Assembly (NCBI GenBank): GCA_004151065.3
Contig: NWUY0300135072.1
Location: 1 to 10,666 of the forward strand
Direction: 5' to 3'
DNA: 10,666 nucleotides
From: Larix sibirica
Lineage: Eukaryota; Streptophyta; Pinopsida; Pinales; Pinaceae
Part shown: positions 8,319 to 10,666 of the stretch, piece by piece
Layout: every line of letters begins with the position of its first letter
Numbering within the stretch: the stretch's first letter is position 1
The notes under the pieces: generated by a model
Database searches by the model: none
What the model saw: only the letters and a program-made list of their open reading frames with translations
Told to the model about the DNA's origin: nothing
Translations under genes and position numbers: made by a program

Positions 8319-9061
8319 ATCTTGGTCAGTCCAAGATGTTAGCTTTAGAGTTTCTTGAATGTGACTAAGAATTGCGCTCCAGATACCCTCTTCTAGCTTG
8401 GTTTTCTCCTTAAAAATACATTGATTCCGTTCTTTCTAGATTTCCCACAACATAAAACCCAGAAAGAGTTGCCATTTTTTATTCAAAATTGCATTTTGAA
8501 ATGGTTTTTCCTTCCACTCTTGTGGTCAACCTTTGACTCTCGATGACTAGCGAAAAACTTTAGCACCTTTGTCCCATAAGCTGGAGGCAAAAGGGCATTT
8601 GTCAAGTAAGTGGTCCATTGTTTCTTCCTCTATTAAAAACAAGTTGCACTGCATTGGCCCATAAAGTCCCCGTTTTTGGAGATTTTCCTTTGTTAGGACA
8701 CACCTTTTCAACACCAACCAGAGAAAGGTTGCCACTTTCGGCTAGAGATTAACATCCCAGATCTTCGGCCATTCTGGTTGTTTGGGAAGGTCCTGCCATC
8801 CGACCCATACACCGTATGCCTCCTTAACATCGAAGGTCTCTTTTGCTGAATATCCCCATCTTAGCTTATCTGGTCCATCTTGTTGTCTAATGCATCTAGC
8901 GTGTAGTTCATCCCATAAACCTTGAAATTCCTCCCCTTGGCCAATGATCTGTCCACCATTCCTCCGGATACCACTTTCGAAATTCACTCTAGATCTTCCT
9001 GCCAATAGTTCTTGACCGATAACCCCTGCTTGTCTTGGAAGACTCTTTGAGTTTCTAGAAG
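8319..9061 (-). pseudogene. LINE connector with degraded zf-RVT segment
   Basis: One frame runs from about 9061 down into the RNase H. It contains DKLRWGYSAKETFDVKEAYG, then after a stop KVATFLWLVLKRCVLTKENL and EEETMDHLLDKCPFASSLWD. This is the plant LINE zf-RVT pattern, a presumed zinc-binding module in the RT-RNase H connector. Cys at 8648-8646, His at 8612-8610 and Cys at 8597-8595 are present. The position three residues after the first Cys, normally Cys, is Phe (8639-8637). In-frame stops are TAG 8744-8742, TAG 8549-8547, TGA 8528-8526 and TAG 8438-8436. Three of the TAGs replace what the family normally has as Trp or leave that reading open. Whether the Phe is decay or lineage-specific cannot be told from one copy. 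Confidence 0.8.
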
Positions 9062-9640
9062 AAAAAAACTATGACAGAGAGGAGGAAGCTGTTGCCAAGA
9101 ATCATTCTAGAAATCCGCTAATTGTCCATTCCTAATTTCCCAAAAACTATGGGATCGTACCAACTCCTTGCCAAGCTGGGTTGTAGACCAGATATGGGAT
9201 CTGATGCAGGAGTCATTGAACCGTATACGATCATGTTTTTCCCAACTGCGGGCATATTTACAATGCCACAACTGGACCCATGGTTCCTTTTCATGTGTCA
9301 CCCACTTCCACCAGATTTTAGCTCCCATCACCACACTGCTCCTTTCTAGATCATGCAGACCAAGGACCCCATGGGATTTTGGTAAACACAACATTTCCCA
9401 TCCTAGTAAAGCCCATTTTTGTTTCTCCTTCAATCCTCCCCATAAGATATTCCTTTGTAGTGGTCGAGTTTCTTTTAACAATGTCTTTGGGGCCACTATC
9501 ATAGGGAAAATACAGGTAGGCATAGCTTGCAGAAACACTTTAAATAGCACCAGTGTACTCGCCAAATTAAGGGGTCAGAGGGTCCAATTTGCCAATTTCT
9601 GTCTCATGTTATCCCCCAGATCCTGCCACGAGGTTTGTTA
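9062..9640 (-). pseudogene. LINE RT thumb/connector region, relict
   Basis: This continues the RT frame after TAA at 9640-9638. It reads LASTLVLFKVFLQAMPTCIF, then PLQRNILWGGLKEKQKWALL, LPKSHGVLGLHDLERSSVVM and GAKIWWKWVTHEKEPWVQLW, all characteristic of the stretch between RT and the zf-RVT segment in plant LINEs. TGA at 9577-9575 lies where the family has Arg (CGA to TGA). TAG at 9109-9107 follows QLADF where Trp is usual. The frame then changes near the seven-base T run (plus-strand A run 9062-9068), where an indel by slippage is likely. Confidence 0.85.
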
Positions 9641-10300
9641 GATAACATAATCTAAGAGAGGGGCTCCCAGATATTTGGATGGAAGGGAGCTCCCTTGGAA
9701 CCTTAAAATGCGTAAAATATTCTGCTGGGTGACTTTGGGTGTATTAAAAAAGAAAACTTGGGATTTTTCTTTGTTTATTGATAAACGAGAAGCTTTAAAG
9801 AATAAATTCAAGCCTCTTTTAATTGATCTAGCCTCTTGAATCGATGCATGACCCATTAGCATTGTATCATCCACAAATTGTTGATGCGATTATTTTGGGG
9901 CATTCGGGTGCAAAGAGAGGCCTTTGTTCTCTTGATCTCTCAACATTGATTTAAACATATGTCCCAAGCCTTTAGCCATCATAATAAACAAAAATGGGAT
10001 ACAGGGTCCCCTTGTCTAATACCTCTCAATGGATGGAAAGCTCGAGAAGGAACCCCATTCGGCAGGACCAAGAAGAAAAATGAAGATGACAAATTGCAAA
10101 TCCATGCCGTCCAATCTTCACTAAACCCAAAAGGCTTCAAGACTTCATGCATGACCTTCCAGCTTATCTTATCATAAGCCTTGGCCAAATCCACTTTAAT
10201 CATCATTTCTGGTTTTTTAGTAGTTTTCAACGAATGAATAACTTCATGCACTAGAATAATCCCATCAAGGATTTTCCTTCCCTGAATGTGTTGATGTTTT
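9641..10300 (-). pseudogene. LINE reverse transcriptase (5'-truncated), relict
   Basis: This is the polymerase that copies element RNA at the nicked target. Visible motifs in order are GRKILDGIILVHEVIHSL; motif A KVDLAKAYDKISW with catalytic Asp at 10191-10189; LPNGVPSRAF followed by motif B GIRQGDP; motif C FVDD with the Asp pair at 9871-9866; and KYLGAPLLD near 9660. Just after GDP, at about 9996-9999, one base is missing within a C run, and the reading continues in another frame (PFLFIMMAKGLG). A TAA at 9892-9890 lies shortly before FVDD. FVDD rather than the commoner FADD is a tolerated variant. The palm and finger regions upstream of about residue 15 of the open stretch are missing, so this copy was truncated at insertion or later replaced. 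Confidence 0.92.
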
Positions 10301-10414
10301 ATGTAGCATCGAAATATATTCTTATGGTATTTGATCAAGTGATAACCCTAAAAGAATAATGCTAAAACACACTCTCAAGAAAACAAGTGAAAATAGACAA
10401 ATCAACTCCACAGG
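10301..10414. other. junction between LINE and unrelated DNA
   Basis: RT similarity fades between about 10285 and 10338, then A-rich sequence begins. The string tgataaccc at 10340 could be the TG start of an LTR, but no matching end is in the window. No gene is seen. Confidence 0.4.
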
Positions 10415-10479
10415 AATCACTGGGTAAAACAACCCCAATCACTAGGTAAAACCGCCCCAACACTAGGTAAAACTTCCCC
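10415..10479 (+). repeat. three 22-bp tandem repeats
   Basis: The units are 10415-10436, 10437-10458 and 10459-10479 (the last is 21 bp). Each has the core cactrggtaaaac followed by two variable bases and cccc. tcactgggt in the first unit (10417-10425) is the exact reverse complement of acccagtga at 10498-10506. The spacing of about two helical turns suggests repeated protein-binding sites upstream of the TATA box. Confidence 0.9.
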
Positions 10480-10485
10480 AAAAAA

Positions 10486-10534
10486 GTCGACCCAGTCACC
10501 CAGTGAAGTCGACCTTATAGTGAAAAAGTCAACC
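10486..10534 (+). promoter_or_regulatory. spaced GTCGACC/GTCAACC motifs
   Basis: gtcgacc occurs at 10486-10492 and 10508-10514, and gtcaacc at 10528-10534, spaced 22 and 20 bp. Each is preceded by a short A/G run. The complement of the last contains TTGACT, the plant W-box core bound by WRKY factors. Binding is inferred only. Confidence 0.5.
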
Positions 10535-10543
10535 ATAAAAGAA

Positions 10544-10550
10544 TATAAAT
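10544..10550 (+). promoter_or_regulatory. TATA box of a plus-strand promoter
   Basis: tataaat lies 10 bp after the GTCAACC motif and is followed by aaggggggcg. A start of transcription about 25-35 bp downstream, near 10575, would fit, and the following sequence to the window end has no early stop signal that matters for a leader. It may belong to an LTR or to a gene beyond the window. Confidence 0.55.
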
Positions 10551-10569
10551 AAGGGGGGCGCATTCCTCA

Positions 10570-10666
10570 ATTGGACACACAAGCAAGTTTGTTCAAGCCA
10601 ATGAGACAAGTGTGCAAGAGAGAGAAAGTAGCAGCAGCTAGAGGAAGACAAATATTCTTGGGGTGC
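10570..10666 (+). other. leader-like sequence running off the window
   Basis: Downstream of the TATA box the sequence becomes CA- and AG-rich (agagagagaaag, agcagcagct), typical of a plant 5' untranslated region or an LTR R/U5 segment. No ATG-initiated frame can be assigned because the window ends here. Confidence 0.35.

Larger units (their letters stand above)
6495..10300 (-). mobile_element. 5'-truncated non-LTR retrotransposon (plant LINE)
   Basis: On the minus strand the order is reverse transcriptase, connector/thumb, zf-RVT-like segment, RNase H, an extra decayed frame, a 3' untranslated region and a short A-run. This is the 3' layout of plant L1-like LINEs, which integrate by target-primed reverse transcription. 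The ORF1 protein, the endonuclease and the N-terminal part of RT are absent; recognisable similarity starts just before GRKILDGII at about 10280. 5' truncation is typical of LINE copies. At least nine in-frame stops and two frameshifts disable the RT-to-RNase H part. I could not find a target-site duplication: the left flank acaacttgtccatg has no obvious match near 10290-10360. The element is more G+C-rich than the DNA to its left. Confidence 0.9.

Noticed and set aside
9122-9641. Plus-strand frames of 75 and 157 codons
   Set aside because: They are antisense to the well-supported LINE connector region.
1-10666. CRISPR array, diversity-generating retroelement or other bacterial defence system around the RT
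   Set aside because: The RT has the plant LINE motif order with zf-RVT and RNase H downstream. There are no regularly spaced CRISPR-type repeats and no bacterial gene organisation.

Overview
The window looks like non-genic nuclear DNA from a large-genome vascular plant, possibly a conifer or other gymnosperm. The kingdom call rests on a LINE whose reverse transcriptase, zf-RVT-like connector and RNase H domain match the plant LINE/RVT_3 pattern, and on decayed LTR-retrotransposon gag sequence; the lineage call is only a guess. I see no intact host gene, tRNA, rRNA, CRISPR array or bacterial-type operon. Everything recognisable is a mobile-element relict or a repeat.

Layout. 1-1830 is AT-rich sequence with no gene; it holds one imperfect hairpin and one diverged 67-bp direct repeat. 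1831-3059 is a nested tandem duplication of about 590 bp, with an older internal duplication and a (GT)11 microsatellite. Its 3' halves share an open reading frame that may be the start of a decayed retrotransposon ORF. About 3060-4650 is a plus-strand relict of a Ty3/Gypsy-like gag, ending in a degraded CCHC zinc knuckle. Part of it appears twice as two 408-bp copies that differ at one base and are separated by a single N, most likely an assembly artefact. 4648-5139 has no pol domains and leads to a purine-rich tract and a possible LTR start at 5140. 5328-5580 is a diverged tandem duplication, perhaps inside that LTR. 5581-6494 is anonymous AT-rich DNA.

6495 to about 10300 is a minus-strand, 5'-truncated LINE. 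Reading down the coordinates it contains RT (from about 10300), a thumb/connector region, a zf-RVT-like segment, RNase H (8318 to about 7587), and then an additional decayed reading frame of about 264 codons (7590-6796) before the 3' tail. It carries at least nine in-frame stops and two frameshifts in the RT-to-RNase H part, so it is inactive. Several stops are TAG in a CTAG or former CAG context, as expected from deamination of CHG-methylated cytosine.

10340-10666 is different sequence with promoter-like architecture on the plus strand: three 22-bp tandem repeats, a spaced GTCGACC/GTCAACC motif, a TATA box and a leader-like stretch leaving the window. It may be part of another element's LTR.

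I did not find a convincing new functional system. The best leads are the reading frame downstream of RNase H in the LINE, the promoter-like repeat array at the right edge, and the shared open frame in the 1831-3059 duplication.
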